A stretch of 64,000 nt of DNA from Candidatus Rhodoferax odensensis (GCA_016718405.1 JADKDJ010000033.1:310001-374000), one strand, 5' to 3'. Shown: positions 1 to 8,464, counted from the first letter of the stretch. Numbers and translations are program-made. Notes: generated by a model from the letters alone, not told the origin.

Positions 1-1
1 G

Positions 2-226
2 CCGATGGACAAGGCCCTGAGCGCGGTCGCACTGCCAGCGTCGGTGGTCGACGCGCTGCTGCACAGAAGCGGTGACCTGGCCCCGCTACTGGACCTGGCC
101 GAGGCCTGCGAAAGCGCCAATGACGAGGCCTTCGCCAAGGCCGCAGATGCACTGCGTCTTAGCAACCGTCAAGTGAATTCAGCGCACCTTCAGGCTCTGA
201 GCTGGGCCGAGACTCTGTTGAATTGA
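2..226 (+). CDS. C-terminal end of an EAL/HDOD-type signalling protein (partial)
   Basis: The reading frame is open from the window edge to a TGA at 224-226, so only the last 74 or so residues are present. The visible tail (LPASVVDALLHRSGDLAPLL near its start, then an AHLQALSWAETLL ending) resembles the C-terminus of the YuxH-like EAL plus HDOD proteins common in Burkholderiales, which are c-di-GMP-related regulators. No catalytic motif is in the window, so the family call rests on recalled similarity of the tail. The gene converges on xerD, with about 20 bp between the two stops. Confidence 0.55.
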   Translation, partial: PMDKALSAVALPASVVDALLHRSGDLAPLLDLAEACESANDEAFAKAADALRLSNRQVNSAHLQALSWAETLLN

Positions 227-246
227 GCCGACCACTCAGCGACGAA

Positions 247-1224
247 TCAACCACGCGGGTGGTGCCGGGCATGCAGCGATTTGAGCCGCTCGCGCGCCAC
301 ATGGGTGTAGATCGTGGTAGTCGAGATGTCGGCGTGGCCGAGCAGCATTTGCACTGCGCGCAAGTCCGCCCCGTGGTTGAGCAGATGCGTGGCGAAGGCA
401 TGGCGCAGGGTGTGAGGGGACAAAGGCGCCACAATGCCAGCCGCTAGCGCGTACTTCTTGACGATCATCCAGAACATGATCCGCGACATCGCGCTACCCG
501 CTCTCGTGCCTCGCCCAGTGACAAACAAATCTTCGGTCTGCTTGCCGGCCAGCAACTCGAGCCTGGCCCGCGCCAGGTAACGCTGCAACCACAAGCTGGC
601 GACCTCGCCAAAGGGAACCAGGCGCTCCTTCTGGCCTTTGCCCAGCACACGCACCACGTGATCCGTCAGGCCCAGGTCGAACACCTTGAGCGTGACGAGC
701 TCGCTCACCCGCAAGCCACTGGCATACATCAACTCCAGCATGGTGCGGTCACGCAGACCCATCGCAGTATCGGTGTCGGGCGCGCCCAGCAAAGCTTCAA
801 CTTGCGCCTCGGTCAAGTTCTTGGGCACGCGCAAGGCCTGCCGCGCGGCCTGAAGCTTCAGCGTCGGGTCCCGCGTCACAAGGCGTTCACGCAAGGCCCA
901 GCGGAAAAAGCGCTTGAACACTGTCAAGCGCCGGTTGGCTGTCGTCGCTTTGGTGGCTGCATGCCGCGCGGAGAAATAGGCGCTAAGGTCACCCTCGCCT
1001 GTGCCCACCAAGCCGATGCCGACTCCGCCCAGCCAGACGGCCAGCAGGGTGAGGTCGCGCCGATAGGCGTCCAGCGTGTTGCGCGACAGGCCCTCCTCTA
1101 GCCACAGTGCGTCAACAAACGTGGCAATGACGCTGAGATCGGCCGCACTGGCTCGGCCTGGACCATCCGCAACCGAGCGCGTGGTAAGCCCTTTTGATGA
1201 ACGACCGCTCGAGCCCGTGGCCAC
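247..1224 (-). CDS. xerD: Site-specific tyrosine recombinase XerD
   Basis: This is a 325-residue tyrosine recombinase of the XerC/XerD type, which resolves chromosome dimers at dif with XerC and FtsK. An N-terminal SAM-like core-binding domain (about residues 30-120) is followed by the catalytic domain. The full catalytic set is visible: R172 (ASGLRVSEL), K196 (LGKGQKER), H271 and R274 (HTLRHAF), H297 (LGHADI) and nucleophile Y306 (IYTHV). The spacing matches E. coli XerD with a constant offset of 24-27. The start is GTG at 1224 with a weak ribosome site and about 25 extra N-terminal residues, so a later start is possible. It lies 4 nt after the stop of the upstream Bug-type gene. Confidence 0.93.
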   Translation of the reverse strand: MATGSSGRSSKGLTTRSVADGPGRASAADLSVIATFVDALWLEEGLSRNTLDAYRRDLTLLAVWLGGVGIGLVGTGEGDLSAYFSARHAATKATTANRRLTVFKRFFRWALRERLVTRDPTLKLQAARQALRVPKNLTEAQVEALLGAPDTDTAMGLRDRTMLELMYASGLRVSELVTLKVFDLGLTDHVVRVLGKGQKERLVPFGEVASLWLQRYLARARLELLAGKQTEDLFVTGRGTRAGSAMSRIMFWMIVKKYALAAGIVAPLSPHTLRHAFATHLLNHGADLRAVQMLLGHADISTTTIYTHVARERLKSLHARHHPRG

Positions 1225-1228
1225 GTGC

Positions 1229-2191
1229 TCAGTCGAGCTTTAGCTTGGCGGTATCAACCACCTTTTTATAGACCTCGAACTCGGCCTTGAGCTGAGCGGC
1301 GAATTGCTCTGGCGTGTTGCCAATGATGATCGAGCCGGTGTCTTCAATGCGCTTGCGCACGGCCGTGTCCTCCAGCGCTTTGCGTACCGCGGCGTTGACC
1401 TTGTCAACCACTTCACGCGGCAGACCCTTGGGCCCATAGATGCCATAGTAGGCCATGCGATTGACCGGCTCCAGGCCGACTTCCTTGAAGGTCGGAACAT
1501 TGGGCAACTGACTCAAACGCTGCGGCGCCGCGACCACGATCGGCACCAGGCGGTTGGCCTGAATGAACGGCATGGCCGAGGGCATGTTGTCGAAGGTTAT
1601 CGGCACTTGCCCGGCCACGGTGTCGTTGAGCGCCGGGCCGGCGCCGTGGTATGGGATATGGGTTATGAAGGTCCCGCTGAGGTTCTTGTACAACTCCATT
1701 TGGAGATGCCCGATGCCACCCGTGCCCGACGATGCGAACGAGTACTTGCCCGGCGAGCGCTTCAACTCGGCCAGGAAACCCTTGTAATCCTTCGCCGGAA
1801 AACCTGGGTGCACCGCAATGACATTGGGCGTCGCTGCAATGTTGATGATGGGCGTAAAGTCGGTCAAAGGGTTGTAGGGCGTACGCGGATTGATGGCAGG
1901 ATTGGCAGCCGTGGTTGACACCGTCGCCATGCCCAGCGAATAACCGTCCGGTGCGGATTTGGCGGTTTCGTTGGCACCGACCACGCCACCGCCACCAACC
2001 TTGTTCACGACAATGACAGACTGCCCTAGCGCCTTGCCCATCGCCTCTGCGATGGTGCGCGCGATGATGTCGGTGGTACCCCCCGGCGCAAACGGAACTT
2101 GCAGTCTCACCACCTTGTTTGGGTAGGGTTGCGCAAGCGCCGCCGAGGCGACAGTGGCCAGGCCAAGACAGAACAGAAATCGACGGTACAT
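1229..2191 (-). CDS. Bug/TctC-family periplasmic solute-binding protein
   Basis: This 320-residue extracytoplasmic binding protein belongs to the tripartite tricarboxylate transporter (TctC/Bug) family, which binds carboxylates or similar small acids for TctAB-type uptake. It has a Sec signal peptide (MYRRFLFCLGLATVASAALA) and the family N-terminus PYPNKVVRLQVPFAPGGTTD. The ATG at 2191 is preferred over one 24 nt upstream because GGAG sits nine bases before it and the signal peptide starts cleanly. No tctA or tctB gene is nearby; such orphan Bug genes are numerous in Burkholderiales. The ligand cannot be read from the sequence. Confidence 0.9.
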   Translation of the reverse strand: MYRRFLFCLGLATVASAALAQPYPNKVVRLQVPFAPGGTTDIIARTIAEAMGKALGQSVIVVNKVGGGGVVGANETAKSAPDGYSLGMATVSTTAANPAINPRTPYNPLTDFTPIINIAATPNVIAVHPGFPAKDYKGFLAELKRSPGKYSFASSGTGGIGHLQMELYKNLSGTFITHIPYHGAGPALNDTVAGQVPITFDNMPSAMPFIQANRLVPIVVAAPQRLSQLPNVPTFKEVGLEPVNRMAYYGIYGPKGLPREVVDKVNAAVRKALEDTAVRKRIEDTGSIIIGNTPEQFAAQLKAEFEVYKKVVDTAKLKLD

Positions 2192-2224
2192 GGCAAACAT
2201 CTCCATTAATAGCAACTACACAAT

Positions 2225-2812
2225 TCAACCGGTCTGCTGACCCAAAAGCCCCTTCTTGAGCCTCGCATCAATCGGACGGTCACCCACAAAAATCCCCAAC
2301 ACGGCGCCAAAGAAATCAGCGCCCGCGATCGCAGATCCCTTCATGACGCCATTGACCGATAGCGTCAGCCCGTGCTGGGGCTCAAAGTCCAGATTGATGG
2401 TGTCGCCCTTGGCGGTAGTCCCGATCGCCTCGATAGCGGATTCGAACTGCACGACGCGCTCACGCAGAGCGTCAAGCTCGCCAGCGCTGGCATTCTTCTT
2501 GATGCCGGAGACCAGGGCCTTGGTGAAATCGGCCGATTTCGCGTCGCGCAGCATGCGCAGCTGGATGCGCTTTGGGCCAGGCAACGCCATGACCTCCTGA
2601 ATCGTTCTCGCCCGTCCAGGGAGGTAGAGCCCGGCAACATAGCCCCGGATGATGAAAACAGCGCGAATCCCCATTCCGTTGAGTCTGAGTTCGTGATTGG
2701 CAACCCTGACTGAGTCGTCAAATCGAACGCCTTCGAAAGTCGCGGCGCTGGCGGCACTGCTGACCAGCACGGTCGCGCAGACGATTTGGATCAAAACGGA
2801 TGTGATGTTCAT
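2225..2812 (-). CDS. Exported chalcone isomerase-like protein
   Basis: The 195-residue product has a signal peptide (about residues 1-23, ending in SSAASA) and a single domain like the bacterial chalcone-isomerase-like family. Supporting segments are ATFEGVRFDD, RAVFIIRGYVAGLYLPG and the C-terminal LTLSVNGVMKGSAIAGADFF with IFVGDRPID. Bacterial members are periplasmic, and most are not expected to act on flavonoids. It lies upstream of the Bug-type gene in the same orientation, with a gap of about 30 bp. The family call is fairly firm; the role is unknown. Confidence 0.8.
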   Translation of the reverse strand: MNITSVLIQIVCATVLVSSAASAATFEGVRFDDSVRVANHELRLNGMGIRAVFIIRGYVAGLYLPGRARTIQEVMALPGPKRIQLRMLRDAKSADFTKALVSGIKKNASAGELDALRERVVQFESAIEAIGTTAKGDTINLDFEPQHGLTLSVNGVMKGSAIAGADFFGAVLGIFVGDRPIDARLKKGLLGQQTG

Positions 2813-2966
2813 AGGGATCTAACGCCGATGGTAGCGTTCACGACGACAACGATCGCTGTGGGTTCCACATAGGGGCAAACCCGAAGCGCTGCGGTACAGC
2901 TCGCATTCTCCTCATCGCGAACTGCACGCGACTGCGGCTTTTCGATTTCTCGCTGACTCTGTACGG

Positions 2967-3998
2967 TCATCCGGCCGGCGTCCCGGTGGCCCGCCCTTTG
3001 CGCTGCACCTGCTGTGGCGACCCCAAGACCTGTGGATTGAGTGGCGACACGGGTTGACCCAGAAGCAGAAAACCAATCAGGTTTTCAGCGGCCAGCATCG
3101 CCATTGCCTTTCGGGTTGGAATTGTCGCGCTGGCAATATGCGGGGTGAGCACGACATTCTTTAATGCCAACAATTCCGGATGCACGGTAGGTTCACCCTC
3201 GAATACATCGAGCCCCGCCGCCGCCAGACGTCCATGCCCCAAGGCATCGGCCAACGCCAGGTCATCCACAATGCCGCCGCGGGCGATGTTGACCAGGGTG
3301 GCGGTGGACTTCATCATGGCCAACTCCGCAGCGCCGATGGCGTGGTGCGATTGCTGCGAATACGGCAGCACCAGCACCAGATGATCGGCTGATCGAAGCA
3401 GTTCCTCCTTGCCTACATAACGCGCGCAGCTGTGCGCCTCAACATCGGGTGCCAGCCGCGAACGATTGTGGTAGATCACTTGCATCTCAAAACCCATGGC
3501 ACCACGCCTGGCAATCGCCTGTCCAATGCGCCCCATGCCCAGAATGCCCAGCGTAGAGCCATGCACTTCGGCGCCGGCGAACATGTCATAGCGCCAACGG
3601 CGCCACTCGCCCGCTCGCAGGTAGTGCTCACCTTCGGTCACCCGACGCGCGGCGGCCAGCAGCAACGCGAAACCAAAATCGGCGGTAGTTTGGGTCAGCA
3701 CGTCTGGCGTGTTGGTGCCCAACACGCCGAGTTCAGTCATCGCGTCAAGGTCGAAGTTGTTAAAACCAACAGCCATGTTGGCGCAAATTTGCAGCATGGG
3801 CGAGGCAGCCAAAAGCTCCGTATCAATTCGCTCGCTGCCAGTGGTGAGGGCGCCAAGCTTTCCGTGCAGTCGCTCGACGAGCTGCGCCTTGCTCCAGATC
3901 TCGTCGGCTTGATTGGACTGAACCTCGAAGTACTCGCCAAGATGGTCCAGGACTTCCGAAAATACGGCACGTGTGACCAATATACGGGGTTTTGTCAT
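2967..3998 (-). CDS. D-isomer-specific 2-hydroxyacid dehydrogenase (glyoxylate/hydroxypyruvate reductase-like)
   Basis: This 343-residue NAD(P)-dependent dehydrogenase of the D-2-hydroxyacid family probably reduces glyoxylate, hydroxypyruvate or 2-ketogluconate. The dinucleotide-binding motif GMGRIG is at 154-159. The catalytic trio is complete: R240 (VNIARGG), E269 (DVFEGEP) and H287 (TPHIAS), at the same numbers as characterised D-glycerate dehydrogenases. The ATG at 3998 begins a typical N-terminus (MTKPRILVTRAVF). It lies about 35 nt downstream of the thioesterase gene on the same strand. The substrate is not determined by sequence alone. Confidence 0.88.
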   Translation of the reverse strand: MTKPRILVTRAVFSEVLDHLGEYFEVQSNQADEIWSKAQLVERLHGKLGALTTGSERIDTELLAASPMLQICANMAVGFNNFDLDAMTELGVLGTNTPDVLTQTTADFGFALLLAAARRVTEGEHYLRAGEWRRWRYDMFAGAEVHGSTLGILGMGRIGQAIARRGAMGFEMQVIYHNRSRLAPDVEAHSCARYVGKEELLRSADHLVLVLPYSQQSHHAIGAAELAMMKSTATLVNIARGGIVDDLALADALGHGRLAAAGLDVFEGEPTVHPELLALKNVVLTPHIASATIPTRKAMAMLAAENLIGFLLLGQPVSPLNPQVLGSPQQVQRKGRATGTPAG

Positions 3999-4034
3999 GA
4001 GATGTTCTTCGCCCCCAAGGAATTGCAGTGAGAC

Positions 4035-4481
4035 TCAGCGCAACGCTTCGAGCACGTTTCGCAATGCGGGTCCAATACTGACCGGTCGGCGCGTGATCCG
4101 ATCGACATAAACATGAACGAAATGCCCCTTCGCGGCCGTCAGGGCAGTGCCCTGGGCGAACAGCCCAATCTCGTATCGAACACTGGATTCCCCGAGCCGA
4201 GCAACGCGCAGCCCAGCCTCCACCAGTTGCGGAAAAGCCAACGAGTCAAAGTAGTTGCACTGTGTTTCAACCACCAGACCGATTGTCGGACTGTTCGCTA
4301 CATCAAGCACGCCGTGCTCGATCAAGTAGGCATTAACCACGGTGTCGAACCAGCTGTAGTAGACGACGTTGTTGACGTGTCCATAAGCGTCATTGTCCAT
4401 CCAGCGCGTCGCGACGACTCGAAATACCCGGTATGCGTCGCGTGGCTCAGCCTGAGGTCGATCAGGATTGCTTGAAATCAT
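4035..4481 (-). CDS. Acyl-CoA thioesterase, 4-hydroxybenzoyl-CoA thioesterase-like hotdog fold
   Basis: A hotdog-fold thioesterase of about 148 residues. The signature is ATRWMDNDAYGHVNNVVYYS, in which the Asp and the HVNN segment line the acyl-CoA thioester site in YbgC/4HBT-type enzymes. The length is usual for the family. The ATG at 4481 is chosen; a GTG at 4508 would add nine residues and has no better ribosome site. Either start overlaps the 3' end of the histone-deacetylase-family gene (stop at 4462), so the two are probably translationally coupled. The acyl substrate is unknown. Confidence 0.82.
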   Translation of the reverse strand: MISSNPDRPQAEPRDAYRVFRVVATRWMDNDAYGHVNNVVYYSWFDTVVNAYLIEHGVLDVANSPTIGLVVETQCNYFDSLAFPQLVEAGLRVARLGESSVRYEIGLFAQGTALTAAKGHFVHVYVDRITRRPVSIGPALRNVLEALR

Positions 4482-5430
4482 GGTCGACCATTCTGCCAGT
4501 GACTTCACCGGGCGGCTGTCGCGATTGCCACAGCGCCCAGTATCGCCAAGCCAATTGGCAAGAACTGGCGTGAATCTGCACCGTACTCTCGATCTCTACC
4601 CCATAGCCGCCGGCCATTACCACCGCAAACGGCACGCCGCGCTGCCAGCACCACTGCATGACGCGCGCATCGCGCGCCTGCAGACCTGCGTAGCTGAGCT
4701 TGAGCCTCCCCAGTCGATCTCCCTCATGCGGATCCGCACCGGCAAGGTAGATCACCAGGTCAGGAGCGAAATCCTGACTCAATTGGGCCAGCGCGCAGTC
4801 GAGTGCGCGAAGGTAGTCCGCGTCGCCGCAGCCGTCGGGCAGACCAATATCGAGGTCGCTATGCTCCTTGCGAAACGGGAAGTTCTTCTCCCCATGCAGA
4901 GACAGCGTGTAAACACTGGCGTCCCGTTCAAAAATGCTGGCCGTGCCATTGCCTTGGTGAACATCCAGATCGATGACGGCGACCTTCAAGCGAGCTCGAT
5001 CAGGTTGCGCCTGCACCAGCTTGATTGCAACTGCAACATCATTGAAAACGCAAAATCCGCTGCCCCGATTCGCATACGCGTGATGTGTGCCGCCTGCCAA
5101 GCTGATCGCTACACCTTGACTAAGCGCATGGCAAACCGCAGAGACGGTTGCCCCGACCGAGCGACGGGATCGCTCGACCATCAGCTCACTCCACGGCAGA
5201 CCGATTTCGCGCATCATGCCCGGCGCCAGAGTCCCGGTAACCAGTGCCGCAACGTAATCCGCTGAGTGCGCCAAGGCGAGTTCTGCATCACTGACTGACG
5301 GCGCCGGAAGCATTTGCAGTGCCGGCATTTCCTTGCTCAGCCGCTGCCGCAGCATGGTGTACTTGGCAATTGGAAATCGATGCCCCTCTGGCAGAGGCAA
5401 GGCATAGTGATCCGCGTAGAGCGCCAGCAT
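4462..5430 (-). CDS. Histone deacetylase-family (acetylpolyamine amidohydrolase-like) enzyme
   Basis: The 322-residue protein is a zinc hydrolase of the arginase/deacetylase superfamily, cytoplasmic because no signal peptide is visible. It shows the paired histidines H116-H117 (GGTHHAYA), zinc ligands D156 and H158 (DLDVHQGNGT) and D233 (GADPHEGD), and the late GGYG motif carrying the transition-state tyrosine. Bacterial members deacetylate polyamines or other small acetylated amines, or protein lysines. It is the first gene of a minus-strand run with the thioesterase and hydroxyacid dehydrogenase, and is divergent from the phasin gene. Confidence 0.88.
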   Translation of the reverse strand: MLALYADHYALPLPEGHRFPIAKYTMLRQRLSKEMPALQMLPAPSVSDAELALAHSADYVAALVTGTLAPGMMREIGLPWSELMVERSRRSVGATVSAVCHALSQGVAISLAGGTHHAYANRGSGFCVFNDVAVAIKLVQAQPDRARLKVAVIDLDVHQGNGTASIFERDASVYTLSLHGEKNFPFRKEHSDLDIGLPDGCGDADYLRALDCALAQLSQDFAPDLVIYLAGADPHEGDRLGRLKLSYAGLQARDARVMQWCWQRGVPFAVVMAGGYGVEIESTVQIHASSCQLAWRYWALWQSRQPPGEVTGRMVDHDFKQS

Positions 5431-5485
5431 GGCGGCATTGTGACAAAGCGACGCCTGCCCCTGGATCTAGGCAGGCAATTCTAAA

Positions 5486-5561
5486 TTGGTGCAATGCAGC
5501 AAACACCGCTTGCAAATCGGCTGCTTATCCTTATAATTTACTTTATGCTGCACTGCAACAA
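5486..5561. promoter_or_regulatory. Inverted-repeat operator pair flanking the phasin promoter
   Basis: Two 16-base sites face each other: TTGGTGCAATGCAGCA at 5486-5501 and TGCTGCACTGCAACAA at 5546-5561, whose reverse complement matches the first at 14 of 16 positions. Each is itself built on TGCA-N-TGCA. They bracket the -35 and -10 boxes. Phasin genes in Cupriavidus and Paracoccus are repressed by PhaR, which recognises TGC-rich sequences. That this pair is a PhaR operator is inference. Confidence 0.55.
5510..5537 (+). promoter_or_regulatory. Sigma-70 promoter of the phasin gene
   Basis: TTGCAA (5510-5515) is separated by 16 bases from a perfect TATAAT (5532-5537), about 90 bp before the phasin start codon. 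This is one of the best promoter matches in the window and agrees with the high expression usual for phasins. Confidence 0.7.
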
Positions 5562-5626
5562 AGCCGGCGATTGCTGGGTTCCGGGGCAGATAGAGCGTCA
5601 CTACCTTCACTATTGGAGAAATGATT

Positions 5627-6169
5627 ATGCTGACCATGGAACAAGTTGTTGCATCGCACAAGGCCAACATGGAGACCCTGTTTGGGTTGACCAACAAGGC
5701 TTTTGAAGGCGTTGAGAAGATTGTCGAGTTGAACCTGACCGCGTCCAAAGCCGCATTGGCAGAAGTGGGCGACCATGCCCAAGCGGTCTTGAGCGTGAAA
5801 GATGCTCAAGAACTGCTGGCCCTGCAATCGGGCTTGCTGCAGCCGTTGGCCGAGAAAACCGCCGCCTACAGCCGCCACCTGTATGACATCGCATCGTCTT
5901 CGACTGCAGAATTCACAAAGACTTTTGAAGGCCAGGCCGCTGACGCTCAAAAGAAGTTCATGGGTATCGTGGACAACGCTGCCAAGAATGCGCCAGCCGG
6001 TTCCGAAACCGCCGTTGCAGTGATGAAGAGTGCGGTGGCTGCGGCCAACAACACGCTGGAGTCAGTGCAAAAGGCCGTCAAGCAAGCCACAGAAATTGCC
6101 GAAACAAACTTCAACGCCGTCTCTGCGACTGCCGCCAACGCCGTCAAGCCCGCAGCCAAGAAGCGTTAA
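5627..6169 (+). CDS. Phasin family protein (polyhydroxyalkanoate granule-associated)
   Basis: This 180-residue phasin coats polyhydroxyalkanoate granules in the cytoplasm and limits their coalescence. It begins MLTMEQVVASHKANMETLFG, the typical N-terminus of the Burkholderiales family, and continues as an Ala-rich amphipathic helix ending in a basic PAAKKR tail. Of two in-frame ATGs (5621 and 5627) the second is preferred, because GGAG at 5615-5618 is eight bases before it but only two before the first. It is monocistronic, with a strong promoter and operator-like repeats upstream and a terminator about 170 bp downstream. No phaC or phaR gene is in the window. Confidence 0.92.
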   Translation: MLTMEQVVASHKANMETLFGLTNKAFEGVEKIVELNLTASKAALAEVGDHAQAVLSVKDAQELLALQSGLLQPLAEKTAAYSRHLYDIASSSTAEFTKTFEGQAADAQKKFMGIVDNAAKNAPAGSETAVAVMKSAVAAANNTLESVQKAVKQATEIAETNFNAVSATAANAVKPAAKKR

Positions 6170-6341
6170 TTAATCACGGACACTTGGCCTGTTTGCTCGG
6201 ACTCGCTGTTTGTGGAGCGATGACTCTACACAACGAGGGAAAACCCTGAGATACTAGCCCAAGTTGAACTTATTGAAGCCACCCGCTTCTAACGGTTGTC
6301 TCCTCGGGTCCTTTCGAAACCTTCAGGTTCAGGGATCCCTT

Positions 6342-6372
6342 AAGGCCTCGTCGCAAGATGAGGCCTTTTTTT
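6342..6372 (+). terminator. Rho-independent terminator downstream of the phasin gene
   Basis: An eight-base stem AAGGCCTC / GAGGCCTT with a ten-base loop runs directly into a stretch of T (6366-6372). Upstream, 6236-6340 carries several short perfect hairpins (AGGG/CCCT, AAGTT/AACTT, GAAGC/GCTTC, AACC/GGTT and the palindrome AGGGATCCCT), so the 3' untranslated region is unusually structured. Confidence 0.85.
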
Positions 6373-6387
6373 ATGGGTCGTCGGGAG

Positions 6388-7296
6388 CTATCGTGTCTTG
6401 GCTTCTATCGCCGCCTTGAGCTGCGGTAACAACTGGAGCATGGTGCGCCGACCCGCATCAATCGCGCGCCGGCGCGCGCCGAAGTCGGCACTCCCGACGC
6501 CTGCCAATGGCGGACGTACCACCAGGTCCGCATCGCGCAACTCCAAGGCGTTGATGCTCTTGCTCATGATGGAAAAGGTTTGCAGCAAGACCTGAAGCGT
6601 ATCGCTGGCGGTATTGCCTTCAGGCGGGCTGGAGATATCCACCGCTATGACCAGCTCAGCACCCATCTGACGGGCATAGCGTACCGGTACCGGTGACACC
6701 AAGCCACCATCCACATAGTCGCGGCCGGAGATTCTGACCGGCTGAAATACGGCTGGTACCGCGCTCGATGCCCGCACCGCCGCTGCGGTGTCGCCGCGCT
6801 GGAACAGCATGCCCTGGCCGCTGTTGAGGTCCGTGGCAACGATTCCAAGGGCCATCGGCATCGTCTCAATGGTTCGACCATTTACCTGCGCGCTGACGTA
6901 GCGTGCGAACGCCTCGCCGCGCAACATGCCGCGGCTAAACATCGGCAACATCCAGTCGGCAAAACTGGCCTCCTCCATGGCTTCGGCCAATTGCTGCAGT
7001 TGCGCGCCGGTCTTGCCACTGGCGTACAGCGCGGCCACCAGACTACCGGCAGAGGTACCGACCACCAGCGCTGGTCGAATACCGGCTTCCTCCAGTACTT
7101 GAATGACGCCAACGTGCGCAAACCCGCGCGCGGCCCCCCCTCCCAGGGCAAGACCAATTCGCGGGGGCACTTTGGACGTTGCGGGCGTCACCGCGGGCAC
7201 GGCCACCAAATCAGCCGTCGGCCCAGTGGCACACCCTGCGATCAGGCTGGCGAACACTAGAGCAAGAACCGATATCCGATAGCTTTTGAGTAACAT
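6388..7296 (-). CDS. Patatin-like phospholipase lipoprotein (RssA/YchK-like)
   Basis: The 302-residue product has a lipoprotein signal with lipobox LIAGC (Cys22), so it is probably membrane-anchored on the periplasmic side. The patatin domain follows: oxyanion loop GGGAARG (52-58), nucleophile elbow GTSAG with S82, and catalytic D196 in YVDGG. Together these form an intact Ser-Asp dyad, so lipid acyl-hydrolase activity is expected. The start lies next to a Fur-like site shared with the divergent iron-binding protein gene. The upstream bases show no good Shine-Dalgarno sequence. Confidence 0.85.
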   Translation of the reverse strand: MLLKSYRISVLALVFASLIAGCATGPTADLVAVPAVTPATSKVPPRIGLALGGGAARGFAHVGVIQVLEEAGIRPALVVGTSAGSLVAALYASGKTGAQLQQLAEAMEEASFADWMLPMFSRGMLRGEAFARYVSAQVNGRTIETMPMALGIVATDLNSGQGMLFQRGDTAAAVRASSAVPAVFQPVRISGRDYVDGGLVSPVPVRYARQMGAELVIAVDISSPPEGNTASDTLQVLLQTFSIMSKSINALELRDADLVVRPPLAGVGSADFGARRRAIDAGRRTMLQLLPQLKAAIEAKTR

Positions 7297-7301
7297 TTAT
7301 T

Positions 7302-7320
7302 GATAATGATTCGCGTTTGT
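7302..7320. promoter_or_regulatory. Fur-box-like site in a divergent intergenic region
   Basis: GATAATGAT at 7302-7310 matches the first nine bases of the Fur consensus exactly; the following half is degenerate, giving about 12 of 19 matches overall. It lies between the patatin lipoprotein start (7296) and the iron-binding protein start (7357), a natural place for iron control of both. Assignment is by consensus only. Confidence 0.45.
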
Positions 7321-7356
7321 GTTAAATTCAAATCTTTGCCATCGACCACTGCCATC

Positions 7357-8403
7357 ATGAAAAAACCTCACCACTTCGCCATCGGCGCAATCGCCCTCGT
7401 CTGCACCAACGCGGCGCTGGCGCAGGCGCCAGCCATCAACGTGTACTCAGCACGCCACTATGCAAGTGACGAAGCGCTGTACCAGGGTTTCACTCAATCC
7501 ACGGGGATCAAAATCAATCGGGTCGACATGGACGATGCCGGTGTCTTGGCCCGCCTGAAAGCCGAAGGCGCCGCTTCGCCAGCGGACGTGATTCTATTGG
7601 TTGACGCGGCGCGCCTCTGGAAAGGCGAGATTGAGGGACTGTTCCAACCGGTCAAGTCAAAGGTCCTTGAGGCAGCGATCCCCGCCCAATTGCGTGCCAA
7701 GGCAGACGCGGACGGTGCCACGCCGTGGTTCGGCTTCTCAACCCGCGCGCGCATTATCGTATACGACAAATCAAAGATCAAAAGGGAGGACGTCGACACC
7801 TATGAGGAACTTGGCGACTCCAAGAACCGAGGAAAGCTGTGCCTCCGCTCCGGCTCTCACCCTTACAACCTGTCACTGTTCGGCGCCATGACTGAACACC
7901 TGGGCGCCAGCGATGCCCAGCTCTGGCTTAAGGGCATGGTAGACAACATGGCGCGCCCGCCAAAAGGAGGGGACACGGATCAAATCAAGGCCGTGGCATC
8001 CTCAGAGTGTGGCGTTGCCGTGACCAACTCGTATTATCTGGCAAGGCTGATGCGTTCCGACAAGGCCGAAGACAAGGCCGTGGTGGACCGCGTCGGCGTT
8101 GTATTTCCAAACCAGTCAAGCTGGGGAACACACATCAATATTGCCGGCGGGGCGGTCGCACGAAACTCGAAGAACCTGAGCGGCGCGGTCAGATTTCTTG
8201 AGTACTTGGCCAGTCCAAGCGCCCAAGAACACTTTGCCAACGGCAACAACGAATGGCCAGTGTCCAAGGATGTCCAACTGGTCAACCCAGCCTTGCAAGC
8301 CATGACGGGGGGAAAATTCAAAGCCGAGACAACACCCATCAGCGTTGTGGGCATGAACCAAGTAAAGGTCCAGCAAATGCTGGACCGGGTCGGCTTCAGG
8401 TAA
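7357..8403 (+). CDS. Periplasmic Fe(3+)-binding protein of an ABC transporter (FutA/FbpA type)
   Basis: This 348-residue extracellular solute-binding protein resembles the ferric-iron binders FutA and FbpA. A Sec signal peptide (about residues 1-22, ending NAALAQ) is followed by INVYSARHYASDEALYQGFT, and a tandem-Tyr iron-ligand segment TNSYYLARL lies in the C-terminal lobe. The ATG at 7357 is chosen because it starts the signal peptide; upstream in-frame ATGs add a non-signal-like extension. A Fur-like site precedes it. No permease or ATPase gene follows; the next gene is the convergent clpA. Confidence 0.87.
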   Translation: MKKPHHFAIGAIALVCTNAALAQAPAINVYSARHYASDEALYQGFTQSTGIKINRVDMDDAGVLARLKAEGAASPADVILLVDAARLWKGEIEGLFQPVKSKVLEAAIPAQLRAKADADGATPWFGFSTRARIIVYDKSKIKREDVDTYEELGDSKNRGKLCLRSGSHPYNLSLFGAMTEHLGASDAQLWLKGMVDNMARPPKGGDTDQIKAVASSECGVAVTNSYYLARLMRSDKAEDKAVVDRVGVVFPNQSSWGTHINIAGGAVARNSKNLSGAVRFLEYLASPSAQEHFANGNNEWPVSKDVQLVNPALQAMTGGKFKAETTPISVVGMNQVKVQQMLDRVGFR

Positions 8404-8464
8404 GTCCAATCAACACGCAAGGGGCCCCGGTCAGCCCCCCGGCGTCACCGTTTTCAAAGGCCAG

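Noticed and set aside
8404..8464. GC-rich inverted repeat between the iron-binding protein gene and clpA as a terminator
   Set aside because: The GGGGC/GCCCC stem has a long loop and no T-run on either side.
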